Shown in pieces: positions 1-7,882 of a stretch of 64,000 nt of DNA; the stretch's first letter is position 1, and each line of letters opens with the position of its first letter. Location of the stretch: the NCBI RefSeq assembly GCF_024730785.1, contig NZ_CP102830.1:2790001-2854000 (forward strand). Reading direction: 5' to 3'. This DNA comes from Pseudomonas sp. LS44 (GTDB taxonomy: Bacteria; Pseudomonadota; Gammaproteobacteria; Pseudomonadales; Pseudomonadaceae). The notes beneath the pieces were generated by a model. That model saw only the letters and a program-made list of their open reading frames with translations, did not search any database and was not told the origin of the DNA. Both the position numbers and the translations under genes were made by a program.

Positions 1-1
1 G

Positions 2-538
2 CCACAAGCGCAAATCGCCGTATTCGGCGCCGGCCATGTCGGTCGCGCCCTGGTGCCGTTGCTCGCCAGCCTGCCGTGCAAGGTGCGCTGGATCGACTCG
101 CGGGAGAATGAGTTCCCCGAACAGCTACCCGTCGGCGTCGACAAAGTGGTCAACGAAGAAGTGGTCGATGAAGTCGAGAACATGCCGGCCGGCAGCTACT
201 TCATCGTCATGACCCACAACCATCAGCTCGATCTGGAACTCAGCGCCGCGATCCTCAAACGTAATGATTTCGCCTACTACGGCCTAATCGGCTCGCGCAC
301 CAAGCGCGTCAAATTCGAACACCGCCTGCACGAGCGCGGCTTCGCGGCGGACGTCGTGCAACGCATGCGCTGTCCGATGGGCATCGCCGAGGTGAAGGGC
401 AAGCTGCCGATGGAAATCGCCGTGTCCATCGCCGGCGAGGTGATCGCCACCTACAACGCCAGCTTCGGCCAAGAGGTGAAGAAAGGCGCATCGAGCGTTG
501 CCAAGTTAATGCCAACCTCACGCCGCGAGCAGACCTGA
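2..538 (+). CDS. xdhC: XdhC, xanthine dehydrogenase accessory protein (5' end outside window)
   Basis: The reading frame is open from base 2, so the N-terminus lies upstream of the window; a GTG at 53 is internal. The first visible residues form a glycine-rich Rossmann turn (VFGAGHVGRAL), followed by YYGLIGSRTKR and RCPMGI, the usual signature of the C-terminal XdhC domain. XdhC binds molybdenum cofactor, helps to sulfurate it, and delivers it to xanthine dehydrogenase (XdhAB). The guanine deaminase gene follows 127 bp downstream in the same direction, consistent with a purine-degradation operon xdhAB-xdhC-guaD. Family and role are known biology; the operon is inferred from spacing. Confidence 0.93.
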   Translation, partial: PQAQIAVFGAGHVGRALVPLLASLPCKVRWIDSRENEFPEQLPVGVDKVVNEEVVDEVENMPAGSYFIVMTHNHQLDLELSAAILKRNDFAYYGLIGSRTKRVKFEHRLHERGFAADVVQRMRCPMGIAEVKGKLPMEIAVSIAGEVIATYNASFGQEVKKGASSVAKLMPTSRREQT

Positions 539-543
539 ATCAC

Positions 544-570
544 CTGAGCGATGGGAGTCGCATCGCTCAG
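544..570. terminator. Hairpin between xdhC and guaD
   Basis: A perfect 10-bp inverted repeat (CTGAGCGATG / CATCGCTCAG) with a 7-base loop begins six bases after the xdhC stop. No T-run follows, so it is a weak or partial terminator, or an mRNA processing or stabilising hairpin, rather than a classical intrinsic terminator. The bases just after it (GCGATACCCATC) also occur as one arm of a repeat at 14955-15028, so it may be a repeat remnant. Confidence 0.4.
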
Positions 571-665
571 ACCGCGCAGCGATACCCATCAATTTCACCC
601 GTTTGAACTCCCCTAACCCGCGCCCTCTTGCCCGCTAGAGCGGCACCGTCACGACCGAGATAACC

Positions 666-1970
666 ATGACCAGCCACGTAACTGCCTACCGCGCCGCCAT
701 CCTGCATAGCCTTGCCGACCCCGCCGAAGTCGGTATCGAACAGTCCTATGAGTATTTCGAAGACGGCGTGCTGATCGTGGAGAATGGTCGCGTCATCGAG
801 GTCGGCCCGGCTGACCAGCTACTGCCGAAACTCCAGGGTATCGACGTCCAGGAATACCGCGACGCGCTGATCACCCCTGGTTTCATCGACACCCATATCC
901 ATTACCCGCAAACCGGCATGATCGCCTCCTACGGCGAGCAGCTGCTCGACTGGCTGAACACCTACACCTTCCCCACCGAGCAGCAGTTCGCCGACAAGGC
1001 GCATGCCGCCGATGTGGCCGGGATCTTCCTCAAGGAACTGCTGCGCAATGGCACCACCACCGCCCTGGTGTTCGGCAGCGTGCACAAACAATCGGTGGAC
1101 GCCTTCTTCGAGGCCGCCGAAGCGCTCGACCTGCGGATGATCGCCGGCAAGGTGATGATGGATCGCAATGCCCCGGACTACCTGACCGACACTCCGGAAT
1201 CCAGCTATGCCGATAGCAAGGAACTGATCGAACGCTGGCACGGCAAGGGTCGCCTGCACTATGCGGTGACCCCGCGCTTCGCGCCGACCAGCACGCCCGA
1301 GCAATTGGCCCTGGCCGGTCGACTATTCGCCGAGTTCCCGGACCTGTACATGCACACCCATCTCTCCGAGAACCGCGCGGAGATCGAGTGGGTGAAAGAG
1401 CTGTTCCCCAAGCGCAGTGGTTATCTGGATGTCTACGACCATTACCAGCTGATCGGCCCGCGCGCGGTGTTCGCCCATGGCGTGCACCTGTGCGACGCCG
1501 AGTGCCAGCGCCTGGCCGAAACCGGCTCGGCGGTGGCGTTCTGTCCGACTTCCAACCTGTTCCTCGGCAGCGGCCTGTTCGATCTGGAGAAGCTGGAACA
1601 GCACGGCGTGCGCGTCGGCCTGGGCACCGATGTCGGCGCCGGCACCAGCTTCTCGCAGCTGCAGTCGCTGAACGAGGCGTACAAGGTCATGCAGTTGCAG
1701 GGCAAGAAGCTCGACCCGTTCAAGTCGCTGTACCTGGCGACGCTTGGCGGCGCGCGCGCGCTGTATCTGGATCATCAGATCGGCAACTTCGCGACTGGCA
1801 AGGACGCCGACTTCGTGGTCCTCGACTACAACGCCACGCCGCTGATCAGCTACCGCATGCAGCAGGCCAAGAGCCTGGAAGAGAAACTCTTCGCCCTGAC
1901 CATTCTGGGTGACGATCGCGCGGTGAAAGAAACCTTCGCCGCCGGCCGCCGTGTGCATAGCCGCGATTAA
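666..1970 (+). CDS. guaD: Guanine deaminase
   Basis: A 434-residue amidohydrolase that converts guanine to xanthine and ammonia, feeding xanthine dehydrogenase. The zinc-binding start of the amidohydrolase barrel is visible as PGFIDTHIHYPQ (His77 and His79), with further metal or catalytic positions in MHTHLSENRAE, FAHGVHL and GLGTDVGAG. DTHIHYPQTG is characteristic of GuaD rather than of cytosine deaminase or atrazine-type hydrolases. Length matches bacterial GuaD. The ATG at 666 follows a GAGATAACC stretch, a weak ribosome binding site. It lies downstream of xdhC and near the purine permease at 5157, supporting the assignment. Confidence 0.95.
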   Translation: MTSHVTAYRAAILHSLADPAEVGIEQSYEYFEDGVLIVENGRVIEVGPADQLLPKLQGIDVQEYRDALITPGFIDTHIHYPQTGMIASYGEQLLDWLNTYTFPTEQQFADKAHAADVAGIFLKELLRNGTTTALVFGSVHKQSVDAFFEAAEALDLRMIAGKVMMDRNAPDYLTDTPESSYADSKELIERWHGKGRLHYAVTPRFAPTSTPEQLALAGRLFAEFPDLYMHTHLSENRAEIEWVKELFPKRSGYLDVYDHYQLIGPRAVFAHGVHLCDAECQRLAETGSAVAFCPTSNLFLGSGLFDLEKLEQHGVRVGLGTDVGAGTSFSQLQSLNEAYKVMQLQGKKLDPFKSLYLATLGGARALYLDHQIGNFATGKDADFVVLDYNATPLISYRMQQAKSLEEKLFALTILGDDRAVKETFAAGRRVHSRD

Positions 1971-2016
1971 CCCGCCCAGGCTTTGTTCTGTTCATGCGGG
2001 TACCTGCATTGCACGC

Positions 2017-2151
2017 GCCCTCTCCCCCGGCCCCTCTCCCGTAAACGGGCGAGGGGTGACGATTGGCCACTGATCTCCGCTCCGCCACCCGATCAGCCCC
2101 GCCACAAACTACTCCCTCTCCCATTCATGGGAGAGGGTTGGGGGAGAGGGC
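2017..2151. repeat. Dispersed-type palindromic repeat (CCCTCTCCC family)
   Basis: A 135-bp element with perfect 12-bp terminal inverted repeats (GCCCTCTCCCCC / GGGGGAGAGGGC). Two internal hairpins are built from the same CCCTCTCCC word, around GTAAAC and ATTCAT loops. It fills the gap between guaD and the next gene. This layout is typical of non-coding repeats in Pseudomonas and Xanthomonas; only one copy is seen here. Open frames across it are artefacts. Confidence 0.7.
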
Positions 2152-2284
2152 AAACGCGCAAACACCCATCCTCCCGGTCTCCATCCCCTCCCCACCGCAA
2201 ATCCCCCAACTCTCGACCTTCGGCTACGCCCAGCGGCGGCAATCGGTGGATAATACCCGCCTCACCGATCACGGAATCCCCGCC

Positions 2285-2698
2285 ATGCCTCCCGTCGACC
2301 CTCAGCAACGCCTCGCCGCCCGCAATACCGTCCTCAATCACCAGGACGCGCAAAACTGCACGCTCTACCGTCCTGACGAAAACGATCCAGATGGCGAAGA
2401 GATGGACCTTGGCGACGCCAAGATTGTTTTCACCGGAACCTTCGAAGCGCCTGCCGATTGGGATGAGCACGAACGTAGCGAGTTCTACAGCGACAGCGCC
2501 CCGGAGCTGTTCGTCACCGCGCGCATCGAGTGCGAAGCCAAGCCGGCTACCAGCGGCTACTTCGAAGCCGAGCCCGGCGACTTCGTAGCGACCATGCCGG
2601 GGAGCGGCGAGGTGGTGATGTACTTCGTCTACGACTTCGACGAAGACGCCGACGGCCGCAGCTACGTACTGATCCGCGACGACGAATCGCTGGATTAA
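2285..2698 (+). CDS. Conserved-looking small acidic protein, function unknown
   Basis: A 137-residue soluble protein beginning MPPVDPQQRL. The upstream open frame runs through the repeat at 2017-2151, so the ATG at 2285 is the sensible start. The sequence is acidic (DENDPDGEEMDLGD near the N-terminus, YDFDEDADGRS near the C-terminus), with no signal peptide, membrane segment or recognisable catalytic motif. Codon use matches the neighbours. I do not recognise a family. It stands alone, with a long non-coding stretch after it. Confidence 0.7.
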   Translation: MPPVDPQQRLAARNTVLNHQDAQNCTLYRPDENDPDGEEMDLGDAKIVFTGTFEAPADWDEHERSEFYSDSAPELFVTARIECEAKPATSGYFEAEPGDFVATMPGSGEVVMYFVYDFDEDADGRSYVLIRDDESLD

Positions 2699-2890
2699 TT
2701 CGCGCAAGGCCTGCGTCTATGTAGGCAGCTCGGAGGTAATCCTGGTAGACCTCCGGCCGGACGAAAATTCGGCGCACATACCGCGTCACGTCTGACCGCC
2801 CACCAAAGTCCTGCACTCGCAGGACTTTTGTTTGGCTCTATCACGGTTGCGTGTTGGTGGCGCGAATGACTGCCGAAACTCGGTGTTTCC

Positions 2891-3001
2891 GTAGGGTGGG
2901 TTAGCCGCGTAGCGGCGTAACCCACCATCGATGCCACAAGGCATTGCCATTGCCGGCCTGACGGTCGGTCGGAGGGTTACGCCTACGCTAACCCACCCTA
3001 C
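2891..3001. repeat. Family-1 palindromic repeat, copy A
   Basis: A 111-bp element with perfect 15-bp ends (GTAGGGTGGGTTAGC and its reverse complement). It has two internal hairpins: one with stem GGGTTAGCCGC / GCGGCGTAACCC, the other GGTTA-CGCCTACGC-TAACC. Near-identical copies lie at 26745-26848 (reversed), 39991-40094 and 42498-42602. Non-coding and possibly mobile by analogy with REP/MITE elements; no transposase is nearby. Confidence 0.9.
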
Positions 3002-3227
3002 GAATCATCGTCTCAGGCATCACCTAGCGGGCCTGCACGCCTCAACACGTAATTGGGACATAGCCTTTTGTTTGCCTTGCAGCCGACTCCCGCTGGTCCA
3101 GCGCCCGACCAGGCAAGCCTGTCGTCCGTTTTTCCAGCGAGAGAATCGACAGCGGCTAGGCTATTTGCCATCAGACTGACGTCTGAAAACCGGGGCGGTG
3201 CGCCTGTTCTGACCTCTGGAGCGACGT

Positions 3228-3446
3228 ATGAATCATCCAGCGCGACTCAGATTGCAGATGCTCAGGCGTAGCTGTAATGCCAGCGCCGCCTTGCTGCTGC
3301 ACGGCCCGGCGGATCGCAGCGAGATACCCGGCGAACCGCTGCCGGACCGGGTGCCGATTGGCGCCACGCGGCGACCCGGAGCAATCAGCCCAGCTTTCGG
3401 AACGCTAGACGACACAAGTCGCCGACCCGATCGCGATTGGACCTGA
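3228..3446 (+). CDS. Possible small arginine-rich ORF
   Basis: A 72-codon frame with a reasonable ribosome binding site (GGAG seven bases before the ATG) and a terminator-like hairpin 13 bases after the stop. Against it: unusually high Arg, Pro and Ser content as in random GC-rich frames, no recognised domain, and a location among repeats. I list it because start and stop signals are coherent, but it may not be translated. Confidence 0.25.
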   Translation: MNHPARLRLQMLRRSCNASAALLLHGPADRSEIPGEPLPDRVPIGATRRPGAISPAFGTLDDTSRRPDRDWT

Positions 3447-3458
3447 TGCGCAAAAACG

Positions 3459-3486
3459 ACGAAGCCCCGCATTGACGGGGCTTCGT
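3459..3486. terminator. Terminator-like hairpin
   Basis: A perfect 11-bp stem (ACGAAGCCCCG / CGGGGCTTCGT) with a 6-base loop, preceded by an A-run (CAAAAACG), so on the minus strand it ends in a T-run. It could terminate minus-strand transcription or act weakly in both directions. Confidence 0.5.
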
Positions 3487-3500
3487 GCTGGTATCGCTAG

Positions 3501-3753
3501 CAGACCTTTGAAAACTACTGCGCTCGGCTATACCGCGTTGAAATCAGGCTCACAGCCGAAGGCTGAACGCGCTTTAGCGCGGCCCCAAAGTGGGTGAGCG
3601 GAGCGAATCAAATGCTCATTTACCACTCGTAAACTGCGCTTTTTCGCCTAATTTACTCACTGGCGCTCACCCTTCGGGCCAGCCTGCGGCTGTTACTCCC
3701 GTTGGTCGTTGCGCCTTGTCTAGCCTTCGCTCGCTACGTTTTTCAACGACCTG
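3501..3753. repeat. Family-2 structured repeat, long composite copy (reverse orientation)
   Basis: Read on the minus strand it contains the conserved blocks of the family: GACAAGGC, then TTTAC-GAGTG-GTAAATGAGCA, then AACGCGGTAT. Its ends GGTCGTTGAAAAA and CTTTGAAAACT pair imperfectly. It is about 110 bp longer than the other copies because extra paired arms (GGGTGAGCG / CGCTCACCC, and two small CAGCC...GGCTG hairpins) are inserted on both sides of the core. It ends a few bases before the GntR gene stop codon. Confidence 0.75.
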
Positions 3754-3757
3754 CTAC

Positions 3758-4525
3758 TCAGCGATTGGTGGTGGCGCGGCCGGGTTTCTTCTTGGTGTGC
3801 ATGAGGTGCGAGAACACCGCATGCAGATCATCCGAAGCGCTTTCCTCATCGAGGTTGAGCTTGCTGTCGATGTGATCCATGTGATGCATCATCAGGCTCA
3901 CCGCCTTGGTCACATCGCGCGCCTGGATGGCATCCAGCAATTCGTTGTGCTCGTCGTATGAACAGTGCGAGCGGCCGCCGCTTTCATACTGGGCGATGAT
4001 CAGCGAGGTCTGCGAGACCAGGCTGCGCTGGAAGCTGATCAGGGGAGTGTTCTTCGCCGCTTCGGCGAGCTTCAGATGGAACTCGCCCGACAGGCGAATA
4101 CCCGCGCCGCGATCACCGCGCGAGAAGCTGGTCTGTTCGTCCTCGACCATCTGGCGCAGTTCGGCAATCTGCTCGGTGGTAGCGTGCTCGACCGCCAACT
4201 CGGTGATGGCGCGCTCGACCATGCGCCGTGCGTAGAAAATCTGTCGGGCTTCATCGACGCTGGGGCTGGCCACTACCGCACCACGGTTCGGCCGCAGCAG
4301 CACCACGCCTTCATGGGCCAGGCGCGACAGGGCGCGGCGAATGATGGTCCGGCTGACCCCAAAAATTTCGCCCAGGGCCTCTTCGCTCAAGCGCGTACCG
4401 GGGGCCAGGCGCTGTTCGAGGATGGCATCGAAGATATGGGCGTAAACGACATCATCCTGAGTCCCGCTGCGACTGGTCTTGCCGGCGCGCGGCTGCTTCT
4501 TGAGGGGCTGCAATTCTTCGTTCAT
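3758..4525 (-). CDS. GntR family (FadR/FCD-type) transcriptional regulator
   Basis: A 255-residue one-component regulator. Residues about 25-90 form the winged helix-turn-helix, visible as LAPGTRLSEEALGEIFGVSR followed by RRALSRLAHEGVVLL. Residues about 100-235 form the all-helical FCD ligand-binding domain, with the typical RRMVERAITELAV helix and His-containing FHLKLAEAA and MMHHMDHI segments. A TTG five codons upstream is possible, but the ATG at 4525 is preferred. It is transcribed away from a purine permease and lies beside guaD and xdhC, so it probably controls purine uptake or degradation. Two matching TTGT-N2-ACAA inverted repeats in the shared promoter region fit the operator type of this family (TNGT..ACNA). 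The ligand is unknown. Confidence 0.92.
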   Translation of the reverse strand: MNEELQPLKKQPRAGKTSRSGTQDDVVYAHIFDAILEQRLAPGTRLSEEALGEIFGVSRTIIRRALSRLAHEGVVLLRPNRGAVVASPSVDEARQIFYARRMVERAITELAVEHATTEQIAELRQMVEDEQTSFSRGDRGAGIRLSGEFHLKLAEAAKNTPLISFQRSLVSQTSLIIAQYESGGRSHCSYDEHNELLDAIQARDVTKAVSLMMHHMDHIDSKLNLDEESASDDLHAVFSHLMHTKKKPGRATTNR

Positions 4526-4630
4526 CGGGGCTCGCGTCAAAGAGGTCGGCGGTATAGCGAAACTCTACTGCTTTCACCCCGCTTGCTGGCAAGTGGAAAT
4601 GACGGGAAAGCAGGAGGACAGGCTCCGGCA

Positions 4631-4640
4631 TTGTACACAA
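4631..4640. promoter_or_regulatory. Candidate GntR-type operator 1
   Basis: TTGTACACAA, a perfect inverted repeat TTGT-AC-ACAA that extends one base on each side (A...T). Located about 105 bp upstream of the GntR regulator start. It is the same word as the site at 4999-5008, and both fit the TNGT-N-ACNA pattern known for FadR-type regulators. Confidence 0.5.
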
Positions 4641-4996
4641 TTTAACCTGCCCTTCTATCTGATCAACTTTATACAGTCCGGCGCTACAGCGTGGGAAATA
4701 TCTGCATAACCATGCATGGCCGGGAAAAGTCTTGGACTTCCTCAGCACATTTCCTTCCTACGCCGCGAGTTGATAGTGCACCCGGTCGAAGTTTCGGCGC
4801 TCAATTGCTTCTTCCCTGCTTCTTCGATCGAGCTTGGTACGGTCCAGCTAAAATCGCATAAACACACCTATCTATATGTTTTTTAAATGATTTTTACGAA
4901 TCCATGACCCGCGAAATTGTTGCGAACGACCCGCACAAATAACAGGCAACAATCTTTTCGTTCGATGCATGCAACGAAAGAAACAATATTTGCTTT

Positions 4997-5010
4997 TTTT
5001 GTACACAAAA
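4997..5010. promoter_or_regulatory. Candidate GntR-type operator 2
   Basis: TTTTGTACACAAAA, a perfect 6-bp inverted repeat around an AC centre. It includes the same 10-mer as operator 1 and sits about 150 bp upstream of the permease GTG start, inside the AT-rich part of the promoter region. Confidence 0.5.
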
Positions 5011-5156
5011 GCATAATCGCGCTCGTGCACTTTCTGACTTTCAGGTCAATAAAACCTTTCAGACGTGTACCACTCACACCACCTGCCTCACAGAACGCAC
5101 AGGTCTCTCGCGCCTCGGTTCTGGGTGAACACAATAAAAGATGAGGAGTACCCGCT

Positions 5157-6506
5157 GTGGAAAGCACCAAACAAGAACAACAAAGTATCCATCTCGCGCG
5201 CCCAGCCGGAACCGGTCTGCTGGAACGTCTGTTCAAACTGAGCCTGCATGGCACCACTGTCAAAACCGAGCTGGCCGCCGGTCTGACAACCTTTATCACC
5301 ATGGCCTACATCATCTTCGTCAACCCGAACATCATGGCGGACGCTGGTATCGACCACGGCGCGGCGTTCGTCGCCACCTGCCTGGCCGCTGCGCTGGGCT
5401 GCTTCCTGATGGGCCTGTACGCCAACTGGCCGGTAGGCCTGGCGCCGGGCATGGGCCTCAACGCGTTCTTCACCTACACCGTGGTCAAGACCATGAACTA
5501 CAGCTGGGAAATCGCCCTCGGCGCGGTGTTCATCTCCGGCGTGATGTTCATGGTGCTGACCTTCTCGCGGATCCGTGAGTGGCTACTCAACAGCATTCCT
5601 AGCAGCCTGCGCTTCGCCATGGGCGCGGGGGTCGGATTGTTCCTCGGGCTGATCGGCCTGAAGACCGCCGGCATCGTGGTCGCGCACCCGGCGACTTTGC
5701 TGCATATCGGCGACCTGACCTCCCCCGGCCCGCTGCTGGCGGCGATCTGCTTCCTGATGATCGCCGTGCTCGAATACCGCCGCATATTCGGCGGCATCCT
5801 GATCAGCATCCTCACCGTCACCCTGATCGGCGTCGGCCTTGGCCTGGTCAAGTTCGGCGGCGTGTTCTCCATGCCGCCGAGCCTGGCGCCGACCTTTATG
5901 GCGATGGACATCACCGGCGCGTTCAACGTGACCATGATCAGCGTGATCCTGGCCTTCCTCTTCGTGCACATGTTCGACACCGCCGGCACCCTGATGGGCG
6001 TGGCCCAGCGCGCACATTTGGTGAAGGAAGACGGACGCATCGAAAACCTGTCGAAAGCCATGAAAGCCGACAGCGCCTCCAGCGTGCTCGGCGGTGTGCT
6101 CGGCGTACCACCGGTGACCAGCTATGTAGAAAGTGCCGCGGGCGTCGCTGCCGGTGGGCGCACCGGCCTGACTGCCGTCACCGTTGGCGTGCTGTTTGTG
6201 TTGGCGATGTTCTTCGCCCCGCTGGCCGGGATGATTCCCGCCTACGCCACCGCCGGCGCGCTGATTTACGTGGCGATGCTGATGATGGGCGGTATGGCGC
6301 ATATCGACTGGGATGAGCACACCGAAACCATTCCGGCGATCGTCACCGTGATCATGATGCCGCTGACCTTCTCGGTCGCCGACGGTATCGCGATGGGCTT
6401 TATCACCTATGTGGTAATGAAGCTGTTTACCGGCAAGCACAAGGACATCTCCACCAGCCTGTATGCACTGTGCGCGATCTTCATCGCCAAGTTCATTTTT
6501 CTGTAA
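5157..6506 (+). CDS. NCS2 family purine permease (AzgA/PbuG-like)
   Basis: A 449-residue inner-membrane transporter with about 12-14 hydrophobic segments. The signature GLAPGMGLNAFFTYT and the FVHMFDTAGTLMG segment belong to the AzgA-like branch of nucleobase transporters (adenine, guanine, hypoxanthine), not the UraA/XanQ branch. The start is GTG at 5157, eight bases after GAGGAG. The N-terminal 35 residues are hydrophilic and cytoplasmic. Divergence from a GntR regulator and proximity to guaD and xdhC indicate a purine scavenging or catabolic role; guanine or hypoxanthine are plausible substrates by inference only. Confidence 0.92.
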   Translation: MESTKQEQQSIHLARPAGTGLLERLFKLSLHGTTVKTELAAGLTTFITMAYIIFVNPNIMADAGIDHGAAFVATCLAAALGCFLMGLYANWPVGLAPGMGLNAFFTYTVVKTMNYSWEIALGAVFISGVMFMVLTFSRIREWLLNSIPSSLRFAMGAGVGLFLGLIGLKTAGIVVAHPATLLHIGDLTSPGPLLAAICFLMIAVLEYRRIFGGILISILTVTLIGVGLGLVKFGGVFSMPPSLAPTFMAMDITGAFNVTMISVILAFLFVHMFDTAGTLMGVAQRAHLVKEDGRIENLSKAMKADSASSVLGGVLGVPPVTSYVESAAGVAAGGRTGLTAVTVGVLFVLAMFFAPLAGMIPAYATAGALIYVAMLMMGGMAHIDWDEHTETIPAIVTVIMMPLTFSVADGIAMGFITYVVMKLFTGKHKDISTSLYALCAIFIAKFIFL

Positions 6507-6593
6507 GGCGGCTTCGCTCGCCTCGGTCGCGCTGCATACCAGCGCCGGCTGCGGTGAACGGAAACTGCTTCTAAGGTGATGTCTGCTAACCCG

Positions 6594-6620
6594 GCCCCGG
6601 CGCTCATGCGCCGGGGCTTT
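6594..6620 (+). terminator. Terminator after purine permease
   Basis: A perfect 10-bp GC-rich stem (GCCCCGGCGC / GCGCCGGGGC) with a TCAT loop followed by TTTCGC. Located 88 bp after the permease stop and just ahead of the LysE-family gene. Confidence 0.75.
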
Positions 6621-6642
6621 CGCACTTCTGGAGGGACATGCG

Positions 6643-7269
6643 ATGAGTCTGGAAACCTGGCTGCTGTTCTGCAGTGCGGCGTTGATCGTGATCCTGATTC
6701 CCGGACCACTGTCGCTGCTGATGATCAGCAATACCCTCAATTACGGCCTGCGCCGCTCGCTGCCGAGCTTTCTCGGTGGGGTCTCCGCCTCGCTGTGCCT
6801 GCTCAGCGCTTCCGCGTTGGGGTTGGGCGCCTTGTTGCTGGCGTCGGAACAGCTCTTCGGCGTACTGAAACTCATCGGCGCCCTGTACCTGTTCTACCTC
6901 GCCTGGCAAAGCTGGATGGAGTCGCGGCGCGCGGCGCAACCGGTTGAAGCGGACGAACAACCGGTCAACCCAAGCTTTCGCAATATGTTCTGGAAGGCCT
7001 TCGGCCTGGGCGCCAGCAACCCCAAGGACATCCTGTTCTTCGCCGCCTTCTTGCCGCAGTTCCTCAGCGCCGAGCGCCCCCTGCTCGGCCAACTGTTGGT
7101 GCTGATCGTCAGCTGGGTGGTGCTCGATCTGCTCTGCAAGCTGTTCTACGGCCTCAGCGCCCAAGGCGCCGCGCGCTTCTTGCGCACCGGCAAGGGCCAG
7201 GTGTGGTTCAACCGCATCAGCGCCGGGTTATTCGGTGGCGCGGGCGCCGTTTCGTTATTGAGCCGCTGA
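6643..7269 (+). CDS. LysE family exporter
   Basis: A 208-residue integral membrane protein with about six hydrophobic helices. The family signature IPGPLSLLMISN occurs near residue 20, and a second conserved stretch GLGASNPKDILFFAAFLPQFL at about residues 123-143. LysE/RhtB proteins export amino acids or related small molecules through the inner membrane; the substrate here is unknown. ATG at 6643 follows GGAGGGACATGCG, a strong ribosome binding site. It appears monocistronic: a terminator lies before it and a hairpin overlaps its stop codon. Confidence 0.9.
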   Translation: MSLETWLLFCSAALIVILIPGPLSLLMISNTLNYGLRRSLPSFLGGVSASLCLLSASALGLGALLLASEQLFGVLKLIGALYLFYLAWQSWMESRRAAQPVEADEQPVNPSFRNMFWKAFGLGASNPKDILFFAAFLPQFLSAERPLLGQLLVLIVSWVVLDLLCKLFYGLSAQGAARFLRTGKGQVWFNRISAGLFGGAGAVSLLSR

Positions 7270-7279
7270 CACAGCGGCT
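7261..7279 (+). terminator. Hairpin overlapping the LysE gene stop codon
   Basis: AGCCGCTG-ACA-CAGCGGCT, a perfect 8-bp stem with a 3-base loop. The TGA stop lies inside it. No T-run follows, so termination strength is uncertain. Confidence 0.4.
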
Positions 7280-7309
7280 TCGGAAAATTCCTACACGCAT
7301 CTCGGAATC

Positions 7310-7328
7310 CCCCTACAGCCGGTAGGGG
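7310..7328. promoter_or_regulatory. Short inverted repeat upstream of the receiver-like pair
   Basis: CCCCTAC-AGCCG-GTAGGGG, a perfect 7-bp inverted repeat about 80 bp before the ATG at 7409. It could be an operator or a leader hairpin. No known factor is assigned. Confidence 0.3.
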
Positions 7329-7408
7329 CCGCTTCGTCGACAGTTACCTCCAAGGGTTCCGCGCGCCTTTCGCCGCCGGAACGCCGCCTAACACCCGGAG
7401 GTGACGAC

Positions 7409-7813
7409 ATGAAACTCCTGATCGTTGAAAGCAGCCCGTTCGCCGGCTACGACGCCGAGGTCAAGGCCAACGAGCTGGGCATCTTTTCCATTCAGCTCTG
7501 CGACACGGTCGAAGACGCGCAACGCCAGGTGGCGCACAGCAGCCTGGGCTATGACTTGGCCCTGGTGCGTCAGGACCACGACCTGTTCAGCGACCTGCGC
7601 AACCTCGAAGCCCTCTATCACAAGGCTCGGGCCGATCATGTGGCGCTGATGGGCAGCTACAGCGCGGCCCAACGCAAGACCCTGATGCGCGCCGCCATCG
7701 CCCGCAAGCTGCCACTGCTGGCGATCATCGATCTGCCGCTGAACCAGCAACAGATGCTCGACAGCCTGCAGCGGATTCCTGGCATCGCCCACTTCGCAAC
7801 GCAGGACTGGTAA
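7409..7813 (+). CDS. Degenerate receiver-like protein, first of a tandem pair
   Basis: A 134-residue soluble protein starting MKLLIVESSPF, reading like the beta1 strand of a CheY-type receiver. Beta3 is YDLALVRQD at 48-56, where the phospho-acceptor aspartate is replaced by Arg54. The C-terminal K-P-L motif is changed to LPL at 109-111. Only one acidic residue (Glu7) remains in the first metal-binding loop. It should therefore not be phosphorylated in the normal way. The next gene encodes a paralogue of identical length with about half of its residues identical and no gaps. There is no output domain or kinase nearby. Receiver homology is my inference from strand pattern; a search could change it. 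Ribosome binding site GGAGG at 7399-7403. Confidence 0.72.
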   Translation: MKLLIVESSPFAGYDAEVKANELGIFSIQLCDTVEDAQRQVAHSSLGYDLALVRQDHDLFSDLRNLEALYHKARADHVALMGSYSAAQRKTLMRAAIARKLPLLAIIDLPLNQQQMLDSLQRIPGIAHFATQDW

Positions 7814-7882
7814 GCGCCGCTGCGCTCACGGAACTGTCTCGCCTGCTGAAGCCAGCTGCCGTATTTGTCGTTGGGAGATCCA

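Larger units (their letters stand above)
2699..3757. other. Long gap with repeats and one doubtful ORF
   Basis: About 1.06 kb between the hypothetical gene and the GntR regulator. It holds a family-1 palindromic repeat (2891-3001), a weakly supported ORF (3228-3446), a terminator-like hairpin (3459-3486) and a composite family-2 repeat (3501-3753). The intervening 2700-2890 and 3002-3220 show nothing convincing. The flanking certain genes are convergent. Confidence 0.6.
4526..5156. other. Divergent promoter region between regulator and purine permease
   Basis: 631 bp, more AT-rich than its surroundings (notably 4840-5060), with no credible gene. It contains the two candidate operators at 4631-4640 and 4997-5010. 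A good ribosome binding site, GAGGAG, lies at 5143-5148 before the GTG start of the permease. The AT-rich centre and length suggest divergent promoters; exact -35/-10 boxes cannot be assigned with confidence. Confidence 0.6.

Noticed and set aside
2891..3001. Could the family-1 and family-2 repeats be a CRISPR array?
   Set aside because: Copies are single, kilobases apart, internally palindromic and without regular spacers; no cas genes are present.
5157..6506. Assigning the permease as a uracil or xanthine (UraA/XanQ) transporter
   Set aside because: The visible motifs belong to the AzgA-like adenine/guanine/hypoxanthine branch.
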